Shown here piece after piece: positions 56,117-64,000 of a stretch of DNA of 64,000 nucleotides (position 1 is the first letter of the stretch; each line of letters opens with the position of its first letter). A program made the position numbers and the translations under genes. The notes beneath the pieces were generated by a model. That model saw nothing but the letters and a program-made list of their open reading frames with translations, searched no databases and had not been told where the DNA came from. This DNA is from Pseudomonas rhizosphaerae (lineage in GTDB: Bacteria; Pseudomonadota; Gammaproteobacteria; Pseudomonadales; Pseudomonadaceae): the NCBI RefSeq assembly GCF_000761155.1, contig NZ_CP009533.1:2294001-2358000 (forward strand). Reading direction: 5' to 3'.

Positions 56117-56224
56117 GTTCATGAATCGAAATAAATCGTTTTAGGCAATCATGACCCTGAATAGGGCAAGCCCGATTTCGTGTTTCCTTTTAACGTGGGC
56201 CACCCCTTTATCGGAGCCCCTGTC

Positions 56225-57319
56225 ATGGCCTCACTTTTTGATCCGCTCGCCGTAAAAGGCGTCACGCTGCGTAACCGTATCGTCGCCTCGCCCATGTGCC
56301 AGTACCAGGCACGGGATGGACTGCTCAACGAATGGCACCAGGCCCACTACACCCTGCTGGCACGTGGCGGTGCGGGGCTGGTGATCGTCGAAGCCACCGC
56401 CGTAGCACCCGAAGGTCGAATCACGCCAGGCGATGCAGGCTTGTGGAGCAACGAACACGTACCTGGTTTTGCAGCCGTTGCCGCGTCGATCAAGGCGGCT
56501 GGCAGCGTTCCCGGCATTCAGATTGGGCATGCAGGCCGCAAGGCAGGCTGCACACCGCCCTGGGAAGGAGGCGCGCCGCTGGAACGCTTCGATCCGCAGG
56601 CATGGACACCGGTAGCCCCCAGCCCCCTGCCCTATGTGCCTGGCTCGGATTACGTACCGGCGGAACTGACTCAAGATCAGATCCTGGTGACTCAACAAGA
56701 CTTCGTCGACGCGGCCATTCGTGCACGACAAGCCGGTTTCGAGTGGCTTGAACTGCACTTCGCACACGGCTTTCTCGGGCAAACGTTTCTGTCACCGCAA
56801 TCGAACGTCCGTGAGGATCAGTACGGCGGTCCGTTGGAAAACCGTGCTCGATTTCTGCTCGAAACCCTGAAAGCGGTGCGGGAGGTGTGGCCGGAGCATC
56901 TGCCATTGACCATGCGCCTGGGCGTGACCGAATTCGGCGAAAACACACATCACTCGTTTTCCGAATCCCTGCAGCTTCTGAAGTGGGCAAAGGAAGCGGG
57001 GTTGGACCTGGTCGACGTAGGGCTGGCCCTCGCCTGCGCCAATGATCCGGTACCTTGGGGCCCTAACTTCATGGTTCCGTACGCTGAACGCGTGCGGCTG
57101 GAGACAGGCTTGCTGGTTGCGACGAGCTGGATGATCACGGACCCGAAAGAGGCTGACGCTTTTGTGCGTGAGCACAAGCTGGACCTGGTGTTCTTCGCTC
57201 GTACGCTATTGGCCAACCCACACTGGCCCTTCCACGCTGCTCGGGAGCTGGGGATAGAGAAACCCGAAGCGGTGCTGCCCACGCCCTATGCATTCTGGCT
57301 GCAGAACTGGTCGGCCTGA
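56225..57319 (+). CDS. Old Yellow Enzyme family NADH:flavin oxidoreductase (YqjM-like)
   Basis: A 364-residue FMN-dependent ene-reductase. NRIVASPMCQYQARDG carries the conserved Cys of the YqjM/class II branch; VIVEATAVAPEGRITPGDAG, WLELHFAHGFLGQTFLSPQS (substrate-binding H...H region and SNVREDQYGG), and DLVFFARTLLANPHW complete the family pattern. It reduces activated C=C bonds of enals, enones or quinones. The start at 56225 follows a family-standard MASLFDPLAVKG. Context with an AraC regulator suggests induction by such compounds. Confidence 0.93.
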   Translation: MASLFDPLAVKGVTLRNRIVASPMCQYQARDGLLNEWHQAHYTLLARGGAGLVIVEATAVAPEGRITPGDAGLWSNEHVPGFAAVAASIKAAGSVPGIQIGHAGRKAGCTPPWEGGAPLERFDPQAWTPVAPSPLPYVPGSDYVPAELTQDQILVTQQDFVDAAIRARQAGFEWLELHFAHGFLGQTFLSPQSNVREDQYGGPLENRARFLLETLKAVREVWPEHLPLTMRLGVTEFGENTHHSFSESLQLLKWAKEAGLDLVDVGLALACANDPVPWGPNFMVPYAERVRLETGLLVATSWMITDPKEADAFVREHKLDLVFFARTLLANPHWPFHAARELGIEKPEAVLPTPYAFWLQNWSA

Positions 57320-57376
57320 GTGGGCAGGAGCGTGCGGCTTCAACCACGCTGCCGCACGCTGCGCGCTTCACTCAGG
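57315..57376. terminator. nested hairpins at the convergent OYE / remnant junction
   Basis: AGCGTGCGGC (57329-57338) pairs perfectly with GCCGCACGCT (57351-57360), enclosed by an outer pair CCTGAGTG (57315-57322) and CACTCAGG (57369-57376). No T run. It probably terminates the OYE transcript. Confidence 0.55.
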
Positions 57377-57665
57377 TCAACAGCTTGTCCATGGTGAACG
57401 GCAGATCGCGGATCCGCTTCCCGGTGGCGTGATACACCGCATTGCCAATGGCCGCGGCCACACCCACGATCCCTAGCTCGCCGACCGCCTTGCCACCCAA
57501 GGCGCTGGCTTGCAGGTCGGTATCCCCCAGACTGACCTTGACCGAACTTGTGGGTACGTCGAGTACCTCCGCTGCGGTCTGAGCGAGGATCGTGTAGGTG
57601 CCCGTACCCAGATCGGTGCCCGCGCTGAGTACTTCGATACGCCCGTCTCGTTGCGATTGATTGCA
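57372..57665 (-). pseudogene. remnant of a molybdenum-hydroxylase large subunit (xanthine dehydrogenase/isoquinoline 1-oxidoreductase type), internally deleted
   Basis: The frame reads DGRIEVLSAGTDLGTGTYTI, continues through AQTAAEVLDVPTSSVKVSLGDTDL and, a few residues later, jumps to KAVGELGIVGVAAAIGNAVY and the C-terminal HATGKRIRDLPFTMDKLL. Both pieces belong to the Mo-binding subunit of CoxL/XdhB-type enzymes, but roughly 200 or more residues that normally separate them are missing at about position 57500, as is everything before the first piece. A product could not be active. It converges with the OYE gene; the intact xdhC 3 kb away may be the surviving helper. Confidence 0.8.
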
Positions 57666-57815
57666 GCAAGTCAGGCAAGAGCGATTCGTTGGTTCAGGCA
57701 ACATTTCCAGTGACCCTCGCAAGCTGCCGTCGTGGAGCCCCTCTTGCCCTCGCAATCCAACTGAACTTTGCTTTCATCGTCCCTCTCAATCGTCAAACCC
57801 TGACGAGTCATATCC

Positions 57816-58574
57816 ATGCTTCCACACAGCAGACAAGGCCACGGGGCGCCCACCTTCGTGCTGATGCACTACCTGGGTGGGTCCCACCGTACCTGGTTTC
57901 CTACTCTTCCCTATCTGGACGATGAACATCATTGCGTGGCGATCGATACGCCGGGATTCGGCGATGCGGCGCACGTCGAGGGTTACAGCGTCGACGCGAT
58001 GGTCGAGCATGTGGACCAGTGCATCCGTGAGCTGGGCCTAACGAACTGTGTATTGGTAGGCCATTCGATGACAGGCAAGGTCGCCGTTGTTTTGGCGTCA
58101 CGCCGGCCTGATTATCTGAACGGGCTGGTACTGGTCGCGCCCTCGCCTCCCGGCCCCCAGCCGATGACGGATAAAGACCGAGACGAGCAACGCGCTTACG
58201 CAAAGACACGCGCCGAGGCCGAAGAATTCGTCGATGAGTCCAGCACGTTGCGTTTGCCCGACGATGTCCGGGAAGTCGCTATCGCCGATGCCCAGCGCGT
58301 AAACCTCGATGCCTGGCGCGCCTGGGTCGATCACGGCAGTCGCGAAGATTGGAGTGCCCGATTGGGGACGATCGATTATCCGGTTCTTCTGGTCTGTGGC
58401 GAGCTCGATGAGCAGGTGCCGGGGCCTGAAGAGCAGCGCCGGACGACGCTGGCAGCCTTTACCCACAGTACGTTGGAAGTCATTCCCAACGCGGGCCATC
58501 TGATGCCGATGCAGACGCCTCAGGCGCTGGCGACGTTGATGCTGGCGTTCGTGAAAGCGCAGTGCGGCGGATGA
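57816..58574 (+). CDS. alpha/beta hydrolase
   Basis: A 252-residue hydrolase with oxyanion strand FVLMHYLGGSHRTW, nucleophile elbow VGHSMTGKVA (Ser99), acidic loop LLVCGELDEQVP and catalytic His in IPNAGHLMPMQTP. No signal peptide. The family includes esterases, C-C hydrolases and haloperoxidase-like enzymes; the substrate is unknown. It is preceded by the molybdenum-hydroxylase remnant and followed by a terminator. Confidence 0.9.
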   Translation: MLPHSRQGHGAPTFVLMHYLGGSHRTWFPTLPYLDDEHHCVAIDTPGFGDAAHVEGYSVDAMVEHVDQCIRELGLTNCVLVGHSMTGKVAVVLASRRPDYLNGLVLVAPSPPGPQPMTDKDRDEQRAYAKTRAEAEEFVDESSTLRLPDDVREVAIADAQRVNLDAWRAWVDHGSREDWSARLGTIDYPVLLVCGELDEQVPGPEEQRRTTLAAFTHSTLEVIPNAGHLMPMQTPQALATLMLAFVKAQCGG

Positions 58575-58581
58575 CCGTCCT

Positions 58582-58607
58582 GAAAACCGCCTGCTCAGGC
58601 GGTTTTC
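58582..58607 (+). terminator. Rho-independent terminator-like hairpin
   Basis: GAAAACCGCCT (58582-58592) pairs perfectly with AGGCGGTTTTC (58597-58607) around a GCTC tetraloop. The arms provide A- and T-rich ends in both directions, so it can terminate both ways. Confidence 0.88.
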
Positions 58608-58665
58608 ATCAAAAACGGAGTGACTGGCTTTACGTGAATACCGGTCGACACCTAGGCGTAGTGCC

Positions 58666-60852
58666 TCACGGCGCGATCAACCGATCCTGTTGTACAACAA
58701 CATCGGTGTACGAATCCTCAGCCTCGGCATGCTGTGCAGCCCATACCCGATAAGTACCCTTGCCTATTTTGAAGCAACCCTCTGCAGGCCCTTCCTCATA
58801 GCGCGCAAACACTTGAGGCTCCAACTCCAGCTCGACGATACTGTGCTGCCCGGCCTCCAAGTCGACTTTCACGAAGCCCGCCAACCTGCGGACGAAACCG
58901 CTATCGCCCAATTTGGCCACGTAGCACTGCACGACCAACTTGCCCGCCCGTTTGCCGCTGTTCATGACCTGCACCGAGGCCTTGATCTGGTCACCGTACG
59001 CGACGTTCAGACTGGAAATCTCATACTGTGTGTAGGACAGGCCAAAGCCGAATGGGAACAATGGCTTGAGCTGCTCGCGCTCGAACCAGCGATAGCCGAC
59101 GTCTGAGCCCTCGATGTCGTAGTCAATTGGGATAATGCCGCCTTTGCGCGGCATGCCGGGATTGGACGTGGTGGTTTCGGGGTCTATCTGCTCGGGTCTG
59201 GGCAATTGCGCTTCGCTGGCCGGGAACGTCAGCGGCAAATGGCCGGATGGATTGACCCTGCCGAACAGCACGCCGGCGATCGCTGCAGCGGCGCCGGAAC
59301 CTGGGTACCAGACCGCCAGGATCGCACCCACCTCATCCTTCCAGGGCATCAGGACTGGACCGCCTGACTGTATGGCCACAACGGTTACGCTGTTGGCCGC
59401 CGCGACCGCGCTTATCAGTGCGTCCTGATTGCCTGGCAGCCCAAGGCCTACGGCATCAAGGCCTTCGGAACGCCACTCCTGAGCAAACACGATCACCACG
59501 TCGCTGCGCCCGGCTTCGAACGCCGCTAGATCGATGTCGCTGCCGTCGATGAAGCTCACCTCTTGGGCTGAACTCTCCTCGGCAATGGCTGTGACCAAGG
59601 GCGCAGGTTGATAGACCTTGTCCACACCAACGCCCATGATCGTAGTGCCTTCCTTCTTCAGGCTGCCCAGCGGCGTGACGGCCGAAGATCCGCCGCCACA
59701 CAGTACGCCATGGTCAGCGTGCTCGCCGATGACCAGTATCCGTTTGCGCTTCTGCAGGATCGGCAAGCGTCCGGCATCGTTCTTCAGTAACACGATGCCT
59801 TCTTCGGCCTGACGTTGCGCGATCAGCTTGTGAGCGCTGAAATCGATCGGCTGGGGCTTAGACTCAGTCGCGTCCTGGTCAAGAATACCCACTGCCAGCA
59901 GGCTGGTGAGGATCCGGGTGACCATGTCGTCGATGCGCGATTGCGGCACCCGGCCGTCCTTGACCGCGTCGCGCAGGGCCTGACCGAAGTATTGCTGGTC
60001 GTCCAGGTTGGCGCCCGATTGCACGTCGAGTCCGGCCAGCGCCGCCTTGACCGTGGAATGGGTCGCGCCCCAGTCGGACATGACCCAGCCTGGGTAACGC
60101 CACTGCCCCTTCAGTACGTGATTGAGAAGAAAATCATTTTCCGACGCGTAGTCGCCATTGATCAGGTTGTACCCCGGCATCACTGCCCCAGGGCTGCCCA
60201 ATTCGATGGCGATCTGAAACGCAAGAAGGTCCGATTCGCGCATGGCAGGCTCCGACAGATTGGAGCTCACCATCACCCGTCCCGTCTCCTGGCCGTTGGC
60301 GATGAAGTGCTTGACCGTGGACACCACGCCCTGCGCCTGGATGCCGGCAACCGAGTGGCCACCCATCACACCGGAAAGCACTGGATCCTCGGAGACGTAT
60401 TCGAAGTTTCGGCCACAGCGTGGTTCGCGAACCAGGTTGATGCCGCCGGCCAACTGCACGTTGAAGCCTTTGGCGCGTGCTTCGCGACCGACCAGGGCGC
60501 CACTTTCGTAGGCCAGTCGGGTGTTGAAAGAAGCGCCCAAGGCCAGGGAACTGGGCAGGCCTGTGGCGTGATCGCCCGGACGCACGTTGCCGATGTTACT
60601 GATACCAAGGCTCGCGTCAGCCTGCTGCATCGCCGGAATACCCAGGCGCGGGATGCCAGGGTAATAAGCGGCGGAGCCAATGGCACCTTCCGGTTTCGGC
60701 GTATCCCCAACGGGAATGGCCATCGGGCCGGACAACCAGGAAAACTTCTCGTCCTCGCTCATTTCGGCGACCAGACGCTGAGCCTGCGCGCGTAAGGCTT
60801 GGGCATCGGCAGAGCTAGTGGGGTGCAAACTGTTCAGCGGTGTACTTTTCAT
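58666..60852 (-). CDS. glycoside hydrolase family 3 (beta-glucosidase-like)
   Basis: A 728-residue enzyme. The N-terminal TIM barrel (about 50-310) includes AGGINLVREPRCGRNFEYVSED (part shown as REPRCGRNFEYVSED), HFIANGQETGR and the nucleophile Asp in PGWVMSDWGATHS; the alpha/beta sandwich domain (about 375-580) has LLKNDAGRLPIL and VVWYPGSGAAAAIAGVLFG-type sequence (AVWYPGSGAAAAI); a fibronectin-III-like C-terminal domain begins near 650. It would release terminal beta-linked sugars. No signal peptide is evident, so cytoplasmic action on imported glycosides is likely. Start MKSTPLNSLH at 60852 is the first with sensible sequence. Confidence 0.93.
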   Translation of the reverse strand: MKSTPLNSLHPTSSADAQALRAQAQRLVAEMSEDEKFSWLSGPMAIPVGDTPKPEGAIGSAAYYPGIPRLGIPAMQQADASLGISNIGNVRPGDHATGLPSSLALGASFNTRLAYESGALVGREARAKGFNVQLAGGINLVREPRCGRNFEYVSEDPVLSGVMGGHSVAGIQAQGVVSTVKHFIANGQETGRVMVSSNLSEPAMRESDLLAFQIAIELGSPGAVMPGYNLINGDYASENDFLLNHVLKGQWRYPGWVMSDWGATHSTVKAALAGLDVQSGANLDDQQYFGQALRDAVKDGRVPQSRIDDMVTRILTSLLAVGILDQDATESKPQPIDFSAHKLIAQRQAEEGIVLLKNDAGRLPILQKRKRILVIGEHADHGVLCGGGSSAVTPLGSLKKEGTTIMGVGVDKVYQPAPLVTAIAEESSAQEVSFIDGSDIDLAAFEAGRSDVVIVFAQEWRSEGLDAVGLGLPGNQDALISAVAAANSVTVVAIQSGGPVLMPWKDEVGAILAVWYPGSGAAAAIAGVLFGRVNPSGHLPLTFPASEAQLPRPEQIDPETTTSNPGMPRKGGIIPIDYDIEGSDVGYRWFEREQLKPLFPFGFGLSYTQYEISSLNVAYGDQIKASVQVMNSGKRAGKLVVQCYVAKLGDSGFVRRLAGFVKVDLEAGQHSIVELELEPQVFARYEEGPAEGCFKIGKGTYRVWAAQHAEAEDSYTDVVVQQDRLIAP

Positions 60853-61064
60853 TAGACGGATTCCGAATTGCCAGTTACCCAAGTGACCCCTGACAGGAAG
60901 AACCGTTTCAGCCAATTTGCCATGGGCCATCCGCACCGTAGGCGTACGCGCTTGCCACAAGGCACGCGACGATCCGCCGCGCCATTCGCAGCACTGTCGT
61001 TTCGAACTAAATCGTTTCAGCTTAACCAAAGCCCAGATTGTTCCAGTTCCCGAAGCCCACCTGC

Positions 61065-62633
61065 ATGTCCACTGACCACGCTTACCATTTCACCGAGGAC
61101 CAACGTCCGAACGTTGCCGGTGCGCCCTATCTTCCGCCGCACACCCTTGGCCGTCGGGTGGCCTATGTGATCGTCGCGCTGCTGATGAGCCTGTCGGGTA
61201 CGTTCGGCAACAGCTTGATCACCGAAAACCTGGCGCAACTGGCCGGGGGCTATTCGGCGTATTCGGCCGAGATGGTCTGGCTCACCGGGGTGTTCGTCGG
61301 CGTGGGTGCCTGCAGCAACCTGTTCGTGATCAAGGGGCGGCAGCAGTTCGGGTTGCCGCTCATGCTGTTCGGCGCCTTGGGGCTCTACGCTCTGGCGGCA
61401 GCGGCGGATGTGCTGTTCGCCAATCTGACCACCGCGATACTGTCCCGCGCTGCGAACGGGCTGGCCACCTCGACGGCGGTGGCTTCAAGTGTCTATTACC
61501 TCATGTCGGCGCTGCCCCAGAGCAAACGGATTCTGGCGGTGGCGACGCCTATCGCCTGTGTCCAGTTGGCTCAGCCACTGGCGCGCCTGGTGCCGGTCGA
61601 CTTTCTCATTGCCGACGGCAACACCACTCTGCGTCTGTTGGTGCTGCTGATACCTGTCCTGCAGATCGTGATCCTGGCCCTGAATCCACTACCACCTACC
61701 TACCGCATCAAGACCTTCGAGTGGGTGGATCTGATCACGGGTGTGTTCGTGGCGTGTGGCGCCGTCATGTTGGGATGTGGGCTGGCTACCGCGTCCACCT
61801 ATTGGTGGAACGACGCACCATTCGTTGGCGAGCTGATGCTGGGCGCTGTGTTGACCATCGGTGCAGCCCTGCTGGTCGAGGCGTGCCGCAAGCGTCCCGA
61901 GATCGACATCGGCTGGTTGAGCAATCGCCATATTTGTACGTTCATGGGTATCGCGCTGCTGGAACGTGTATCGCTGGCCGTGCAGACCAGCAGTGTGCCC
62001 GGCCTGTTCGCACTGCGCAGCCTCAACAACGATCAGTACCATGCCCTGTTTGGCTGGGTGTCCGTGGCGATGCTGGCAGGCATCGTGATCATGCTGGCGA
62101 CGTTGAACCCGCGTTCGTTGCTGTATCAGATGGTCGCCGCGCTGGGCTGCATTGCCATGGGCGCGCTGCTGGCGTGCTTCAGCAACGGTTCGGTTCGCCC
62201 GCAGGATCTGATCGTGTCCCAGTGCCTGATCGGCTTCGGTGCCACGCTGTTCGTCGGCCCAGCGCTGCTCTACAGCGTCTCGCAGGTGCTGAAACAGGGT
62301 CCGCAGGTACTGGTGCCGACCGTGTTGATTTTCGCCGCCACGCAGAACCTGGGCAGTGTGATTGGCTCGGCCCTGCTGAACAGCGTCCAGTACGCAACGC
62401 AACGCTATGCGATCTCCGGTTATGCCAATCGCCTGAGCGCAACCGATCCGCGCATCGATCCGTCGGCGCTTTCAACGCTCAGCAGCCAGGTGAGCCGACA
62501 GGCCAGTGTGATCGGCTACCTCAATAGCTTTCGCCTGGTATTGGTGATTGCACTGGCCGCCACACTGGTGGTGCTGGCCGCCGCGGCTTATTCCAGCTAC
62601 TCCAATCGCCATCCAAAGAGGAAACCCACGTGA
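61065..62633 (+). CDS. MFS transporter, DHA2-type (partner of HlyD protein)
   Basis: A 522-residue membrane protein with about fourteen hydrophobic helices, the DHA2 layout (EmrB/QacA). It starts MSTDHAYHFTEDQRPNV with a soluble N-terminus. Poorly conserved MFS motif C and an opening helix AYVIVALLMSLSGTFGNSLI place it in an outlying EmrB-like branch. The stop overlaps the GTG of the HlyD gene by four bases, so the two form an export system. It is divergent from the GH3 gene with 212 bases between. Confidence 0.88.
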   Translation: MSTDHAYHFTEDQRPNVAGAPYLPPHTLGRRVAYVIVALLMSLSGTFGNSLITENLAQLAGGYSAYSAEMVWLTGVFVGVGACSNLFVIKGRQQFGLPLMLFGALGLYALAAAADVLFANLTTAILSRAANGLATSTAVASSVYYLMSALPQSKRILAVATPIACVQLAQPLARLVPVDFLIADGNTTLRLLVLLIPVLQIVILALNPLPPTYRIKTFEWVDLITGVFVACGAVMLGCGLATASTYWWNDAPFVGELMLGAVLTIGAALLVEACRKRPEIDIGWLSNRHICTFMGIALLERVSLAVQTSSVPGLFALRSLNNDQYHALFGWVSVAMLAGIVIMLATLNPRSLLYQMVAALGCIAMGALLACFSNGSVRPQDLIVSQCLIGFGATLFVGPALLYSVSQVLKQGPQVLVPTVLIFAATQNLGSVIGSALLNSVQYATQRYAISGYANRLSATDPRIDPSALSTLSSQVSRQASVIGYLNSFRLVLVIALAATLVVLAAAAYSSYSNRHPKRKPT

Positions 62634-63730
62634 GCAAGGACTCTCCTTCCGAGTCGTCACCGTCCGAGTCGTCTGACGATACCTGGAAGCCTGCCAAGCC
62701 CAGCCTGATCCAGCTCGGTGCAATTGCCCTGGTTGCGTTGCTGGCGGTGACGTTGGTGCTTTACATATGGCGTTTCTTTCCCTTCAGCGATGACGGTCCC
62801 TATACCGATAACGCTTACGTGCGTGGCTATGTCACGACTCTCGCACCGGAGGTCTCAGGGCACCTCACCAACGTGCTGGTCAAGGACTATGAAACCGTCC
62901 ACGAAGGCCAGCTGCTGGCGCAGATCGACCCCGCCAGTTACGCCGCCAGTGTCGAGCAGGCGGTCGCCGACCTCGACGCCGCCAAGAGCGACCTGGCCAA
63001 TAACGCTCAGTCTCAAGCGTCCGCCGTGGCGACCTTGAGTGCACGCCAGGCGGCACTCGGCACCGCCAATGCAGAATTGCTTCGCGCCCAAGGGGATTAC
63101 GCCCGCAGCGAAGCGCTGGTCAAGGAAGGTGGGGTGTCCATCCAGGAAAGGGACACCGCGCTGGCGGCGTTGCGCAGTGCCAAAGGCGCGCTCGCCGAAG
63201 CGCAGGCCAATATCAAGGTGGCGCGCGCCGACGTGCGTACCCAAGAGGTGGCGGCACAGGGGTTGAATGCCAAAGTGCAGCAGGCCAAAGCGGCGCTGGA
63301 CTCGGCCCGGATACAGCTCTCCAGGACACGAATCGTGGCGCCGGCTGACGGTCAGCTCGGCCGTGTCGAATCCCATGTCGGCCGCTACGTCGGCGCCGGT
63401 ACTGCACTGTTCAGCCTGGTCGAAACGGACCGCTGGGTAATTGCCGATTACAAGGAAGCGCAGACCCATGGCATCACCCTCGGCCAGACCGCGCACTTCG
63501 AGGTCGATGCCCTTCCCGGCACGACGTTCACCGGCATCGTTGAGCGGATGGCCCCGGCTACCGGCCTGGAATTCTCGGCAATGACTGCCGACAACGGCAC
63601 CGGTAACTTCGTCAAGGTGCCCCAGCGCTTGGGCGTACGCATTGCCATCGACCGTGATCAGCCGCTGTTCGAGCGTTTGCGTCCGGGGATGTCGGTGGAG
63701 ATGCGGGTGGATACGGACGGTGGCGAGTGA
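62630..63730 (+). CDS. HlyD/EmrA-family membrane fusion protein
   Basis: A 366-residue periplasmic adaptor with GTG start. One N-terminal membrane helix (about 30-48), lipoyl half-motif VTTLAPEVSGHLTNVLVKDY (about 68-87), an alpha hairpin over about 105-225 rich in Ala, Gln and Asp, then a second lipoyl half (IVAPADGQLGRVESHVGRYV) and beta-barrel. This matches EmrA-like adaptors that couple an MFS pump to an outer-membrane channel. Coupled to the MFS gene; no outer-membrane factor is adjacent. Confidence 0.93.
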   Translation: MSKDSPSESSPSESSDDTWKPAKPSLIQLGAIALVALLAVTLVLYIWRFFPFSDDGPYTDNAYVRGYVTTLAPEVSGHLTNVLVKDYETVHEGQLLAQIDPASYAASVEQAVADLDAAKSDLANNAQSQASAVATLSARQAALGTANAELLRAQGDYARSEALVKEGGVSIQERDTALAALRSAKGALAEAQANIKVARADVRTQEVAAQGLNAKVQQAKAALDSARIQLSRTRIVAPADGQLGRVESHVGRYVGAGTALFSLVETDRWVIADYKEAQTHGITLGQTAHFEVDALPGTTFTGIVERMAPATGLEFSAMTADNGTGNFVKVPQRLGVRIAIDRDQPLFERLRPGMSVEMRVDTDGGE

Positions 63731-63826
63731 GCCAGAGATCAGGCGCCATGTCCGACTCACACTTTGCTCTCTTCGAAACACCCAGGCTGATCAACTTGCT
63801 TTGGAGTTACTAGATCGGCTCGCCTA

Positions 63827-64000
63827 CTACCATTTCATCTCACCTTTTGCGACCTTGGCACTGAGTTCCAGTGACGACTCATCGCCCAACGCCGGATAGT
63901 GTGCCTTCATCGCCGCGACCAACGCGGTCGAGTCCTTGGCTTTGACTGTCTCGGCATCGAAGGTTTTTATGTAGTCCGCCGTGAAGCGTGCCGCGTCGAT
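63827..64000 (-). CDS. metallo-beta-lactamase-fold hydrolase, C-terminal part (5' end outside window)
   Basis: Fifty-seven C-terminal codons are visible: DAARFTADYIKTFDAETVKA, then LVAAMKAHYPALGDESSLEL and SAKVAKGEMKW, then TAG. This ending (YPALGDESSLELSAKV-KGEMKW) is characteristic of Pseudomonas Vmh-type metallo-beta-lactamase-fold proteins. The catalytic part is beyond the window edge, so no active-site residue can be checked. Converges with the HlyD gene. Confidence 0.7.
   Translation of the reverse strand: MDAARFTADYIKTFDAETVKAKDSTALVAAMKAHYPALGDESSLELSAKVAKGEMKW

Noticed and set aside
58666..61029. 59 additional N-terminal codons for the GH3 enzyme
   Set aside because: The extra part is Arg/Cys-rich without similarity, occupies the divergent promoter region and does not form a signal peptide.

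Overview
The window is about 62-65% GC, densely packed, and reads as a chromosomal segment of a Pseudomonas, probably near the P. putida group. This rests on gene content: 71-aa Mop/SsuF-like protein, OprD porin, CbtA/CbtB, DUF4946 and DUF1810 proteins, and REP-type palindromes with the cores GTAGGAGCGGTC and GTAGCAGCGGCG. No rRNA, convincing tRNA, CRISPR array or complete insertion sequence was seen. The assignment is by recognition, not by database search.

Region 1 (1-24.4 kb) is mostly core genome. It holds an alpha/beta hydrolase (cut by the window edge), an MFS transporter, a DUF1810 protein, cobalamin-dependent methionine synthase (metH), an acyltransferase-3 protein and nfuA. A cobalamin block follows (cbtB-cbtA-cobE-cobM plus a GlxA-type regulator), headed by a clear cobalamin riboswitch. 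Then come a CPA2/Kef antiporter, an MscS channel, an AraC-type regulator, a DUF4946 protein, a stand-alone SsuF-like protein, copC-copD, poxB, aroQ, a cysteine desulfurase with a divergent Lrp regulator, three tandem REP units and an RcnB-like exported protein.

Region 2 (24.5-46.2 kb) is metabolic and transport. A tyrosine recombinase and a KfrA-like coiled-coil DNA-binding protein are divergently transcribed across a short gap with an imperfect inverted repeat. They are followed by an acyl-CoA synthetase / SDR / thiolase operon with an AraC regulator; a polar amino-acid ABC transporter with an FAD amine oxidase and an Lrp regulator; and a peptide-type import module (OprD porin, two M20 hydrolases, double-ATPase ABC protein, DppC, DppB and Tat-exported binding protein) read away from a GntR/UTRA regulator.

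Region 3 (46.2-52.5 kb) is the accessory segment. A gene-poor kilobase with a perfect 13-bp palindrome and a truncated DUF6429 remnant leads to a membrane-anchored DUF4041 / GIY-YIG protein that looks like a homologue of the SNIPE anti-phage nuclease, with a perfect palindrome just upstream of its start. A 47-aa lipoprotein and a possible IS-end relic follow. They abut a sulfonate-type operon (binding protein plus flavin monooxygenase) that lacks its usual permease and ATPase.

Region 4 (52.5-64 kb) contains a second acyltransferase, XdhC, an AraC regulator, an Old Yellow Enzyme, an internally deleted molybdenum-hydroxylase remnant, an alpha/beta hydrolase, a GH3 glycosidase, a divergent MFS/HlyD export pair and the 3' end of a metallo-beta-lactamase-fold hydrolase.
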